A DNA stretch of 64,000 bases. Origin: JBBIQV01 sp964555285 (GTDB lineage: Bacteria; Nitrospirota; Nitrospiria; Nitrospirales; Nitrospiraceae). The DNA is taken from positions 3,978-67,977 of the forward strand of contig CAZKRM010000017.1 of the NCBI GenBank assembly GCA_964555285.1. The letters run 5' to 3'. The notes below the pieces were generated by a model, which searched no databases, had not been told where the DNA came from, and saw only the letters and a program-made list of their open reading frames with translations. Shown here one piece after another: positions 50,157 to 58,279 of the stretch (the first letter of the stretch is position 1; each line of letters opens with the position of its first letter). The position numbers were made by a program, and so were the translations under genes.

Positions 50157-51152
50157 TGGGGTCATTGCTTGACTTTGCACTGCTCCATCACCTGTCGCTG
50201 TTGCAGCGTGAGGGGTGTGGATTCGATCACGTCTTGAATTTTCGAGATTCGCGACACGGACACGCCAAATCGCACCGCCACCGTATTCAGCGGTTCATTC
50301 GCTGCACGTCGCAACAACCAAACAGCGGTTTGATCGGCTTCTCGATGCGTCCGCGCCACCACAGCCGTTGTTGGAATCCCATACACATCTGCCACGCGGG
50401 TCATGATCTCGTCCGCTTTCAGCCGTGTAGGATCGGTTTGGGTCCGAGGCACATTCGCCGGTCGCCGCTCCGGCACGAGTGCGGCCATCCGTTCGCGAAA
50501 GGCTGGGCTGCCGAGAAAGATCTGGCCGGTGATCTGAGACCACGGTGACGGACGACCGATGCCGCCAACCACGAAGCGCTCGTACGCATGCCGGGCCGTG
50601 TCCAGGTCCACATCAAAAAGGCTGAGCACGCCCGCAACATCAAGCCATGGCAGCGCGATCCTCAGGCCTGCCGTCGCCTGATAACTACTCCAGCTCCAGT
50701 CCTGTGGCGCAGGCACTATCCCCGCACGGATCGGATTCAAGACGACATACCGACAGAGCTCCAACAGATAGCTTTCCCGCTCGACCACCACACTCTTGAA
50801 TCGGCCTTGGAGTAGATGGCCGACCCGCTGATGACGCCAATTGAAACGCTGGGTATAGCTCCCATTCAAGCGCCGCATTCCGCGACTCAAGTTCGCTTCC
50901 GGGGTTTCGATCAAGAGGTGATAGTGATTGCCCATCAGGCAATAGGCATAGCACCGCCAGCGCTGCTGGAGAATTTCCTGCCCAAACAATTTCACGAAAT
51001 GCTGCCGGTCGGTCTCGTCATGAAAGATGGTTTGCTGGTCATTCCCGCGAGCCGTGACGTGATAGAGGGCACCAGCATATTCAAGCCGCAATTGGCGAGC
51101 CATGCCCGCGGAGCCTAGGTGGGGCGAGGTGCAAAGTCAAGCAATGACCCCA
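50157..51152. mobile_element. Complete REP-associated tyrosine transposase element
   Basis: 996 bases bounded by 24-bp perfect inverted ends (50157-50180 and 51129-51152; the right one reads GTGCAAAGTCAAGCAATGAC and four more bases). The single gene fills the element, and its last codons and stop lie within the left end. It interrupts a secreted-protein gene at its right end. Elements of this class move with single-strand Y1/HUH transposases. Confidence 0.85.
50162..51103 (-). CDS. REP-associated tyrosine transposase (Y1/HUH family)
   Basis: A 313-residue transposase. The family start is MARQLRLEYAGALYHVTARG; the HUH metal site is CLMGNHYHLLIETPEANLSR, with the catalytic Tyr expected in NGSYTQRFNWRHQRVGHLLQ. 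The C-terminal third carries a helix-turn-helix (NTVAVRFGVSVSRISKIQDV). All key motifs are intact, so it may be active. Its last residues (CKVKQ) are encoded by the terminal inverted repeat. Confidence 0.92.
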   Translation of the reverse strand: MARQLRLEYAGALYHVTARGNDQQTIFHDETDRQHFVKLFGQEILQQRWRCYAYCLMGNHYHLLIETPEANLSRGMRRLNGSYTQRFNWRHQRVGHLLQGRFKSVVVERESYLLELCRYVVLNPIRAGIVPAPQDWSWSSYQATAGLRIALPWLDVAGVLSLFDVDLDTARHAYERFVVGGIGRPSPWSQITGQIFLGSPAFRERMAALVPERRPANVPRTQTDPTRLKADEIMTRVADVYGIPTTAVVARTHREADQTAVWLLRRAANEPLNTVAVRFGVSVSRISKIQDVIESTPLTLQQRQVMEQCKVKQ

Positions 51153-51365
51153 TCTCTTTTCCATGGCATCTCGGAAGTCGCCGACGAGCTGGCCGGTGTT
51201 GTTGATGCCGTGAATTTCCGTGCTGGATGCGCCGGGCCCTTCAACAGAAACGACCTCAAGCTCGATTGCCTTCACAGTGCTTACTCCGCACAGTGCGAGG
51301 AGGATTATGAAGAATGAGAGAATGCATCGAGATGGTTGCTGGGCATGAGTCGGTATGGTGGCCAT
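51153..51365 (-). pseudogene. 5' fragment of a secreted HAF-repeat-like protein, cut by the transposase element
   Basis: From ATG 51365: a signal peptide (SRCILSFFIILLALCGVSTV), then the repeat phrase EIHGINNTGQLVGDFRDA, which is the HAF-type beta-propeller repeat. After GDFRDA the coding sequence runs directly into the inverted end of the transposase element. The 3' part of the gene is not found on the other side. Confidence 0.65.
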
Positions 51366-51465
51366 TTTCTCTTACCGGGACCCGTCACCGTGTACGCGGT
51401 AGTCCCCGCACACGCTCACGACCCTGAATCGCGAACATCCGCACGCATGACCTGCCTTTCCTGAG

Positions 51466-51516
51466 TGAGCAAAAATAAAAATCAAAGGGGACTTGCCCGC
51501 AAATAGGCAAGTCCCC
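51466..51516 (-). terminator. Intrinsic terminator of the SBBP-repeat gene
   Basis: An 11-base perfect stem (GGGGACTTGCC and its complement, 51487-51497 and 51506-51516) with an eight-base loop. On the minus strand it is followed by a T-rich tract (51466-51486). It lies 14 bases after the SBBP gene stop. Confidence 0.85.
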
Positions 51517-51529
51517 CACTCTCAAGCCT

Positions 51530-54079
51530 TTAGCTGCCTGAAACGATCCGAATTGAGTCTTTCCCCTTAAAAGGCATTCCTCCCACTGTGCTGCCCTCGA
51601 CAACTGCTTCTGTGTCGGTCACAGTAAGTTGGAGGGCTTGAGTGCTGACATGCACCACCATGTCCATGAAACCGTCACCGTTCAGATCCTGGAACGATAC
51701 CATGGGCGTGCCCTTGCCTTTGAGTTTGACCGGCGCATCCGCAAGCGTGACTGTTAAGGGATCGACTTGGGTGACATCGAAAGTCGCTGAGCCAAAAATT
51801 GCGACGGGAACAGTTCCTTGACTCCCCAGGTTAATGCTGTTCGGGAAGCTGCCCGGCTTGATGTCAATAGTCACGGGCAACACAAACAGGATCTTGGTTA
51901 CAAACGCATCTTCAGCTCCCCCAAACGTGGTTCGAAAGGCTCCCGTGGTCGTCGGAAAATTCGTAGAAGAGGTGCCTCCGGTCACATAGGCATTTCCCCA
52001 AAAGTTATCCAGGGCTATCGCGCCAGCACCGTCATTCACAGCTCCCCCCAGATAGGAACCGAAGAGCAACTGACCCCCAGTTGCATCGAGCTTCGCGATG
52101 TAGGCGTCGAACCCGCCAGCCTTCGTGGTTTGAAAGGCATCCGTCGTGGTCTGCATATTAGTCGACCCCGCCCCTCCTGCCAGCACCACATTACCGGTAG
52201 CAGGATCTAAGGCAAGTGAGGCGCATCCGTCCTCACCACTTCCACCCAAAAAGGTCGAGTAGACGAGGGTGGAACCGGTCGGATCGAGCTTAGTTACAAA
52301 GTTATCTGAAAGCCCCCCCAAGATAGTCTGGAGCGCCCCGGAAGTTGTCGGAAAATTACTCGACCACGTTCCTCCGCACACAAACGCATTCCCAGCAGGA
52401 TCGACCGCGAGACTATAGGCCTCGTCGAACGAGGCCCCTCCCAAGTTTGTGGCATAGACCAAGGCTGATGCTGCAGGATTGAGTTTCAACACAAACGCAT
52501 CATCGCCACCGCCTTGATATGTAGTTTGGAAGGCCCCCGTTGTCCCGATGCCCGTCCGCGTGGCCCCTGCCACATACGCATAGCCGACCGCGTCGACAGC
52601 GATGGCCAAGCCAGCATCCGTCCCTGGATGCGCGCCTGGGATGGCCGTGGAGTAGAGAAGCCCGGTCCCGGTGGCATTGAGTTTCGCTACGAAGATTTCG
52701 GCATCGCCTGAGATAAATGCCGTGCTCAACACACCCCCCGTCGTGGGAAAATTCGCTTGGGCATCCCCCGTCAGATACGCATTGCCCGCCTGATCCACTG
52801 CGATTGCCCCCGCTTCATCATTGTCGGTGCCACCAAGATAGGTGGAATAGAGGAGCGTACTGCCGCTCGCATCGAGCTTTGCGGCAAAAACATCAAACGG
52901 TCCACCGGCATAGGCCGGCTGAAAGGCTCCTGGGGTGGTGGGAAAGTTGGTGGAGTTTGTTTGACCAATCAGGTAGACATTCCCTGCCGCATCCAAGGCC
53001 ATACCACGTGCAACATCGGTATTGGTCCCCCCAAGGTAGGTTGAATACACCAGCCCGGTGCCTGTCGGATTGAGCTTGGCCACATACGCATCAACCCCGC
53101 CAACTGGCGTTGGTCGGACAGATCCTGTGGTGGTTGGGAAGTTGATCGAGCTTGTATTCCCAGACACGTAGGCGCTGCCGGCAGCATCGACCACCATGGT
53201 TCCACCAACACGATCAATGCCGCTGCCTCCCAGATAGGTGGAGTAGCTGAGCACTGGATCAATGATGAGGGGTTTGCTAGCATCATAAGCGGCAACCTGA
53301 AAGCCGACCTGCTGTCTTCGTTCACTCGGGCTCTCGCTCGGGCTGAGCGGCAGGAGGACGTAGCTGCCTGCCACCGCCTGTTTGACTCCGTTGATTTCCT
53401 GCCAGATTGCGGGTTGGTGCAGACGGATCTCTTCACCACCAGATTGAATCACCACATCATCTGCTTCTACCCGTAGCTGATCCGCCCCGTCGACAGCGAG
53501 CCGAATGGCCGCAGTATCCGCGCCAGGAGAAACGACAAAGTCAAATTCCAGTTGCCGCTGATTTCCGTAATAGACCACGTCGATGCCAGGATAAACGTCT
53601 CGGTACCTAACCTTCTCATAGGTGGGCACATTACTCCGCCACTGCATGGGGTCCTTCCCGAGGAAGTAGTTGACCTTGCCCGGAAGTACGTTTTCTCCTC
53701 GCCCCTGTGGATGGGGATTGGCACCGACCAACTGCAGTCGAAATGTGATCTGGTCGGCTGTTTCAGTCTGACTGGTTTGTGGGACTTGCTGCGCCGCAGA
53801 GGGGGACAACATCAATACTGCTTCCGTGGATGTCAGAAATAGTTGGTAGCCCTGGCCGCGAGATAGGAATTGCACCGAACGATCAGTCTGCCCTTCGTTG
53901 GCTTCAAAACTCAGAGGGAGCTTCCCATAGCCCTCTTGGATACGACGTTCCACACTTGGGGAAATCTTTGAGACCGTGGCCTCCCCTTGTGCGGGCACGA
54001 CAACCGGCCCTAGGACCCAATGGCTGGCCAAGACCAATCCGTACAGCAGCACGCGCATGAATGTTCCGTCGCTTTTCAT
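51530..54079 (-). CDS. Large secreted SBBP-repeat beta-propeller protein
   Basis: An 849-residue exported protein. Signal peptide MRVLLYGLVLASHWVLGPVV. Residues about 50-270 form the DUF7948-type N-terminal domain (PLSFEANEGQTDRSVQFLSR, GMDVVYYGNQRQLEFDF-like). Residues about 280-720 hold roughly ten SBBP repeats with the phrase YSTYLGGxxxD...A.DxxGNAYVxGxTxSxNFPTT. The C-terminal about 110 residues (VTIDIKPGSFPNSINLGSQG to SIRIVSGS) are a separate beta domain with a DLNGDGFMD calcium-binding-like loop. It is probably surface-exposed or extracellular; role unknown. Confidence 0.88.
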   Translation of the reverse strand: MKSDGTFMRVLLYGLVLASHWVLGPVVVPAQGEATVSKISPSVERRIQEGYGKLPLSFEANEGQTDRSVQFLSRGQGYQLFLTSTEAVLMLSPSAAQQVPQTSQTETADQITFRLQLVGANPHPQGRGENVLPGKVNYFLGKDPMQWRSNVPTYEKVRYRDVYPGIDVVYYGNQRQLEFDFVVSPGADTAAIRLAVDGADQLRVEADDVVIQSGGEEIRLHQPAIWQEINGVKQAVAGSYVLLPLSPSESPSERRQQVGFQVAAYDASKPLIIDPVLSYSTYLGGSGIDRVGGTMVVDAAGSAYVSGNTSSINFPTTTGSVRPTPVGGVDAYVAKLNPTGTGLVYSTYLGGTNTDVARGMALDAAGNVYLIGQTNSTNFPTTPGAFQPAYAGGPFDVFAAKLDASGSTLLYSTYLGGTDNDEAGAIAVDQAGNAYLTGDAQANFPTTGGVLSTAFISGDAEIFVAKLNATGTGLLYSTAIPGAHPGTDAGLAIAVDAVGYAYVAGATRTGIGTTGAFQTTYQGGGDDAFVLKLNPAASALVYATNLGGASFDEAYSLAVDPAGNAFVCGGTWSSNFPTTSGALQTILGGLSDNFVTKLDPTGSTLVYSTFLGGSGEDGCASLALDPATGNVVLAGGAGSTNMQTTTDAFQTTKAGGFDAYIAKLDATGGQLLFGSYLGGAVNDGAGAIALDNFWGNAYVTGGTSSTNFPTTTGAFRTTFGGAEDAFVTKILFVLPVTIDIKPGSFPNSINLGSQGTVPVAIFGSATFDVTQVDPLTVTLADAPVKLKGKGTPMVSFQDLNGDGFMDMVVHVSTQALQLTVTDTEAVVEGSTVGGMPFKGKDSIRIVSGS

Positions 54080-54628
54080 GGCTCCTCCTAGTTATGAGTT
54101 AGAGTAATACTCCAGAGCTTCTCTAACCGGCCCTGAACGCTGATCGCGTGTATTTCGATTCCATCTGTCGTAAAAGGCACGACTCCTTCTGCCCAAACTG
54201 CGACCGCCGTGTCCCCGCCCACGCGAGCGCACGTGATCGAAACAGGAACAGGTGGCGCTCTGCTCAGGACAATTCCAGAGCATGACCCGCATAGGCGCAG
54301 CTTGGGATAAATGATGGAGGAAAAGCCGAGGACCGCAGTTACGCTTAGATGTGAGTGAGTGAGTGAGTGAGTGAGTGAGTGAGTGCAAGCGGGAGGCCGC
54401 TTGCTGGACAGTGGCGGGTCGCTCGCGGTCGGCCAGGGTCACGGAAGACCTCACGGAGGGAAGACGACGCGTTAAGAAGAACTGGAACGGACCGGCTGGC
54501 GACATTGCTAACAAGTTCCTATTTCGTATTCAATCCCCCATAGGTGTTATTTTCTCAGATAAATCCGTCCAAAGATTTGGACACAAAGGGAGCTGCGTCT
54601 TGCGCAGGTCAAAAACCATGCCAAGCAC
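54080..54628. other. Upstream region of SBBP gene with tetranucleotide repeat
   Basis: No supported gene. It contains a GTGA microsatellite at 54351-54385 and must contain the SBBP promoter. The frames that cross it have no family resemblance. Confidence 0.5.
54351..54385. repeat. GTGA tetranucleotide microsatellite (8.75 units)
   Basis: 35 bases of uninterrupted GTGA repeats, 272 bases upstream of the SBBP-repeat gene start. Four-base repeats of this length are prone to slipped-strand length change. Confidence 0.95.
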
Positions 54629-55027
54629 TCACAGATAGAACGGCAGTGAGACGCGGGGAGAACAAGGCGAAAGCATTCGCTGCGTGAGGGACCGGCGGTT
54701 CGGCCGGAAAAGAGGCGAGAGGCGCAAGGCAGAGGTAATAAAAGGGACAGACCGTTCAACGTGACTTGAGCAAGGTGGTTCACTAGGAGCCCAACACTCC
54801 ACGAGCGATGAATGCCGCGCTGGAAGCTGCAAGTTTTGCATCCGGCGCGATAGATGAGGGTCTAAGGATGACTCTTGGTTCATGATGACACGGAGCCCAG
54901 CATGTTCGACCAGAATGAATTCAGCGAGATACTGAGGGGCATGCTGAGATTTCCAAAGAGGCATCGGAGTTGCTTTATCGAGCAAGGACAAGACCATCGG
55001 AGTGAGGCTGAAGTGCCGAGCCCTCAC
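54629..55027 (-). CDS. Questionable hypothetical protein, 132 residues
   Basis: An open frame (HFSLTPMVLSLLDKATPMPL, QHAPQYLAEFILVEHAGLRV, IMNQESSLDPHLSRRMQN) without recognisable family. The first 80 residues look more ordered than chance, but the second half is serine/proline/arginine-rich. It lies divergently upstream of the ABC transporter-like gene. It may be the reverse strand of another decayed sequence. Confidence 0.25.
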   Translation of the reverse strand: MRARHFSLTPMVLSLLDKATPMPLWKSQHAPQYLAEFILVEHAGLRVIMNQESSLDPHLSRRMQNLQLPARHSSLVECWAPSEPPCSSHVERSVPFITSALRLSPLFRPNRRSLTQRMLSPCSPRVSLPFYL

Positions 55028-55097
55028 ACCATTGTAGAAAGGAACGGAGGGTTCGATGTTGCTGCGGTGAGGTCCAGCCGCATGCCCGGAGGTTCCC

Positions 55098-56777
55098 GTG
55101 CCCGGACGAAGACAGAGCGTAAGGTCTGTGAGGAGTACGGTCTGGACTCAGTTGTCCCAGCTTGCGCTCATTATCGGGGTTGAAAAAGGCGTCCTCGCCA
55201 TCACTGTCTCCTATGCGGTCGCGATCGGCCTCTTCTCGCTGATTGTCCCCTTGACCGTCCAGGAACTGACGAACACGTTTGCCTTTTCGATCCAGCCGAT
55301 CATGATCGTCACGCTCGCCCTGATCATGTTGGTGGGACTCCTGTTCATTGGATTTTTCCGTGTACTCCAAACGAGTGCCACGGAAACGCTCTTTCAACGG
55401 TTGTACGTGCGCATCGCCGTCGCGATGACGCAGCACCTTCCTCGAATCCAGGAAGAAGCCTTTGCGCCCGATCACGCGAATTCCTTTGCCGAGGCTGAAC
55501 TCCTGCCGCGCGCGGTGGTGGTGGTGCTCGTGGACGTGATCAACGTCGTGGTCTCCGGTACGACCGGCATGATCATCCTCGTCATCTACCACCCGTATTT
55601 TCTTGTCTACAATACCTTTCTCCTCGGAGGCTTTGCCCTCGTTCTGACTGCGTCCGGGCAGGGAGGAGTGCGCGCCACCGAAACCGTGTCGCACATCAAT
55701 TATGACCTCATGGCGTGGATGCAGGACCTGGCACAGAATCGACTGCATTTTAAGGCCAGCCACAGCGCTCCGCTCCTGATGAGGAAAACGGATCGCCTGC
55801 TCGATACCTATCTGGCAGCTCGTCGGGCCCGTTCCAGCATCCTGACCTGGCGCCAGTACCGGAGCACGGTCATCTGGGAAGCTGTCTGCCACAGCGGGAT
55901 GATCGGGCTCGGCGGGTGGTTGCTGTCGAGCGGCCAGATCACGCTGGGGCAGTTTGTGGCGGCTGAGGTCATCGTCGGCACGTTACTCCTGAACCTCGAT
56001 ACCGTCACGCGCCGCATCTACGCCGTGACCTACGTCATGACCTCTTTGGATAAGTTGACTCAAATCTTCTCTCTTCCCAAAGACGAAGTCTACGGTGAGG
56101 CCTCAACGGCTCGCCTGCCTGAGCCGGCCGGCCATGGTGTCCATCTCACCTGTAAGGAGGTGGCGTTCGCCTATCCCAACTCGCCGGCCGTCTTCGAACG
56201 TCTCAGCCTGGAGGTGGCGCCGGGGGAGAAGGTGGCGATCCTGTCTCAGACGAGCACCGGCAAATCGACGTTGGCTTTGGTGCTCGCTGGTCTGTATCGA
56301 CCGACTGCAGGGGTCGTCCGCTATAACGATGTGGACCTCCGCGATGTGACCATGGAGTATGTCAACGCCTCCCGCGGACTGATTCTGGACTCGCATCTCT
56401 CGCTGTTTGGAGGCACATTGGAAGAAAACATCTCGCTCGGACGGTCGTCGATCCGCTACGAGGATCTCCGGTGGGCGCTCAGGTTCGCGGAGCTGGAAGA
56501 TGAGATCGACAGCATGCCCCTCGGTTTGGAAACGCCGGTCACGGCCGGGGGGAAGATGTTTACCAAGAGTCAGATCCTGCGCATCCTGGTGGCACGCGCG
56601 ATCGTGACGCGTCCTCCGCTGCTCATTTTCGACGGGACCTTGCACAATATGGAGCCGAGCTTGAGACTCATACTGCTGCGGAGACTGTGCTCAAAGGAAG
56701 AACCGTGGGCCGCCGTCTTTGTTTCGAACGACCCGGCGATCGGAGAGATGGTCGAGCGACGCGTGGTCGTGGCGTGA
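55098..56777 (+). CDS. ABC transporter-like protein with degenerate ATPase motifs
   Basis: A 559-residue half-transporter: six hydrophobic segments in residues about 20-330 (for example YAVAIGLFSLIVPLTVQEL and MIVTLALIMLVGLLFIGFF), then a nucleotide-binding domain. The fold signals are there (LTCKEVAFAYPNSPAVFERL), but the Walker A is SQTSTGKST, with Ser replacing the first Gly. The LSGGQ signature is replaced by MFTKSQ before ILRILVARAIV, and the Walker B is LLIFDGTL, with Gly in place of the catalytic Glu. The start GTG is supported by GGAGG five bases upstream. It may be a regulatory or structural pseudo-ATPase related to type I secretion exporters. Confidence 0.83.
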   Translation: MPGRRQSVRSVRSTVWTQLSQLALIIGVEKGVLAITVSYAVAIGLFSLIVPLTVQELTNTFAFSIQPIMIVTLALIMLVGLLFIGFFRVLQTSATETLFQRLYVRIAVAMTQHLPRIQEEAFAPDHANSFAEAELLPRAVVVVLVDVINVVVSGTTGMIILVIYHPYFLVYNTFLLGGFALVLTASGQGGVRATETVSHINYDLMAWMQDLAQNRLHFKASHSAPLLMRKTDRLLDTYLAARRARSSILTWRQYRSTVIWEAVCHSGMIGLGGWLLSSGQITLGQFVAAEVIVGTLLLNLDTVTRRIYAVTYVMTSLDKLTQIFSLPKDEVYGEASTARLPEPAGHGVHLTCKEVAFAYPNSPAVFERLSLEVAPGEKVAILSQTSTGKSTLALVLAGLYRPTAGVVRYNDVDLRDVTMEYVNASRGLILDSHLSLFGGTLEENISLGRSSIRYEDLRWALRFAELEDEIDSMPLGLETPVTAGGKMFTKSQILRILVARAIVTRPPLLIFDGTLHNMEPSLRLILLRRLCSKEEPWAAVFVSNDPAIGEMVERRVVVA

Positions 56778-56884
56778 CTATAGACAATGCGTCGGTTCCA
56801 GGAACAGAATAGGAACGTGTACAGCCTCAGACGACCGTGCCGGCATAATTATTCCCACTCTTGACCGCTCGGTGGTGTGCCAGG

Positions 56885-58279
56885 ATGTTCCGACCTGCCC
56901 CAGGATCGACCCTGTTCCGAAAGGTTCCCTTCCGGCCGATCATGTCCGTGTTGCTCATCGTGGCGCTCGTCGCCACCGCGATCCTTCTCTTTACCCTGGA
57001 ACACGAGAGACTCCTTCTGCGCGGATTCGCAGACGGCAACACCGTTCCCACAGAGCTGTTCTCGGCGCTCTGGCAGTCGCGTCGCGATCTGATCGCCGTC
57101 ACGGTCTTGCTCTTCTTAGTCAGCGCGATTGGAATCGCCGCTGTGATCACGTTTCTGCACTCTCACAGCACGCGTCGTACGCTCGAGGAAGTCAAAGGGC
57201 TCGCGCGCACCATTCTTCAGAGTATTCCAACCGGAGTGTTGACCATCAACCGCGACGGCATCATCACCGCCGTCAATCCGACTGCCGAGGCCGTGCTCAA
57301 GCATTCCTCGACCGACTTGCTGGGCAACGATTATCAATCGGTATTCTCGGAGGGCGAGACGATCCGACACGTGCTGGACGAAGCCCTGCGAAGCCATCGG
57401 CATGTCAGCCAACAGGACATGCCGTACGAGGGCAGCGATCAAATGGCGCGCATGATTCGCGTGAGCAGCGCGGAGCTGGCCGGAGATGACGGGCGGCTTG
57501 CCGGCGTGATCCTGCAGGCTCAAGACGTGACGGAATGGCTCGCCTTGGAACAACGCGTCCGCGTAGCCGACAAGCTTGCGGCACTCCACACCTTGTCCGC
57601 CGGCGTGGCGCACGAACTCCGCAATCCGCTCGGCGCCATGGATCTGAACCTGCACTTGTTGGAAGAGGAGCTGAAGGAGAAGGGGGCGCCGGCCCCGCAC
57701 ACCGCGCATTACCTGCATGTGCTGAATGCGGAATGTCGGCGTCTGTCCATGATCCTGGACAACTTTATGAAGTTCGCCCGTCCCGGAGCCGTCAGCCTTC
57801 ATGAGGTGGACATCGACCACCTCATGACCCATATCATGTCGCTCATGCAATTCGAGGCGGAGGAGCGCAAGATTCGGATGGAGAAGATCGTGGAGGAAGG
57901 GCTGCCGCCCCTGTTGGGCGATGACACCCAAATCGGCCAGGTCTTGGTAAACATCGTGGTGAATGCCTTCCATGCGATGCCGGACGGCGGCGTCTGTCGG
58001 ATTGCTGCGACCCAGCGAAAGACCGACGGGAAACCGTGGGTGGAGATGACCGTGAGGGATACCGGGGTCGGGATCGAGAAAGAGCGCTTGTCCCGTCTGT
58101 TCGAGCCCTTCTACACAACGAAAGAAACGGGCAGCGGGCTCGGTCTGGCGATCGCCTATCGGATTATGCAGGATCACGGCGGGACGATCCAAGTCTCAAG
58201 CGCACCGGGCCACGGCACCACCGTCGTCATGTCGTTTCCGGCTGCGGTTGGACGGCTTCATTCGGTCGTGGTGGCATGA
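56885..58279 (+). CDS. NtrB-like membrane sensor histidine kinase
   Basis: A kinase of about 464 residues. Two membrane helices (MSVLLIVALVATAILLF and LIAVTVLLFLVSAIGIAAVI) flank a short periplasmic loop. A PAS domain (ILQSIPTGVLTINRDGIITA) follows, then the dimerisation/phosphoacceptor helix with LSAGVAHELRNPLGAMDLNL and a GHKL ATPase (IVVNAFHAMPDGG; VRDTGVGIEKERLSRLFEPF; TGSGLGLAIAYRI). It phosphorylates the downstream regulator, whose start overlaps its stop (ATGA). The start is uncertain: ATG 56885 chosen; TTG 56861 and ATG 56942 are alternatives. The signal is unknown. Confidence 0.9.
   Translation: MFRPAPGSTLFRKVPFRPIMSVLLIVALVATAILLFTLEHERLLLRGFADGNTVPTELFSALWQSRRDLIAVTVLLFLVSAIGIAAVITFLHSHSTRRTLEEVKGLARTILQSIPTGVLTINRDGIITAVNPTAEAVLKHSSTDLLGNDYQSVFSEGETIRHVLDEALRSHRHVSQQDMPYEGSDQMARMIRVSSAELAGDDGRLAGVILQAQDVTEWLALEQRVRVADKLAALHTLSAGVAHELRNPLGAMDLNLHLLEEELKEKGAPAPHTAHYLHVLNAECRRLSMILDNFMKFARPGAVSLHEVDIDHLMTHIMSLMQFEAEERKIRMEKIVEEGLPPLLGDDTQIGQVLVNIVVNAFHAMPDGGVCRIAATQRKTDGKPWVEMTVRDTGVGIEKERLSRLFEPFYTTKETGSGLGLAIAYRIMQDHGGTIQVSSAPGHGTTVVMSFPAAVGRLHSVVVA

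Noticed and set aside
54092..54514. 140-codon frame crossing the GTGA repeat
   Set aside because: Repeat yields SLTHSLTH; no ordered sequence or ribosome-binding site seen.
58036..58275. N-terminal extension of the response regulator
   Set aside because: Shadow of the histidine kinase ATPase domain; the receiver domain starts at the coupled ATG 58276.
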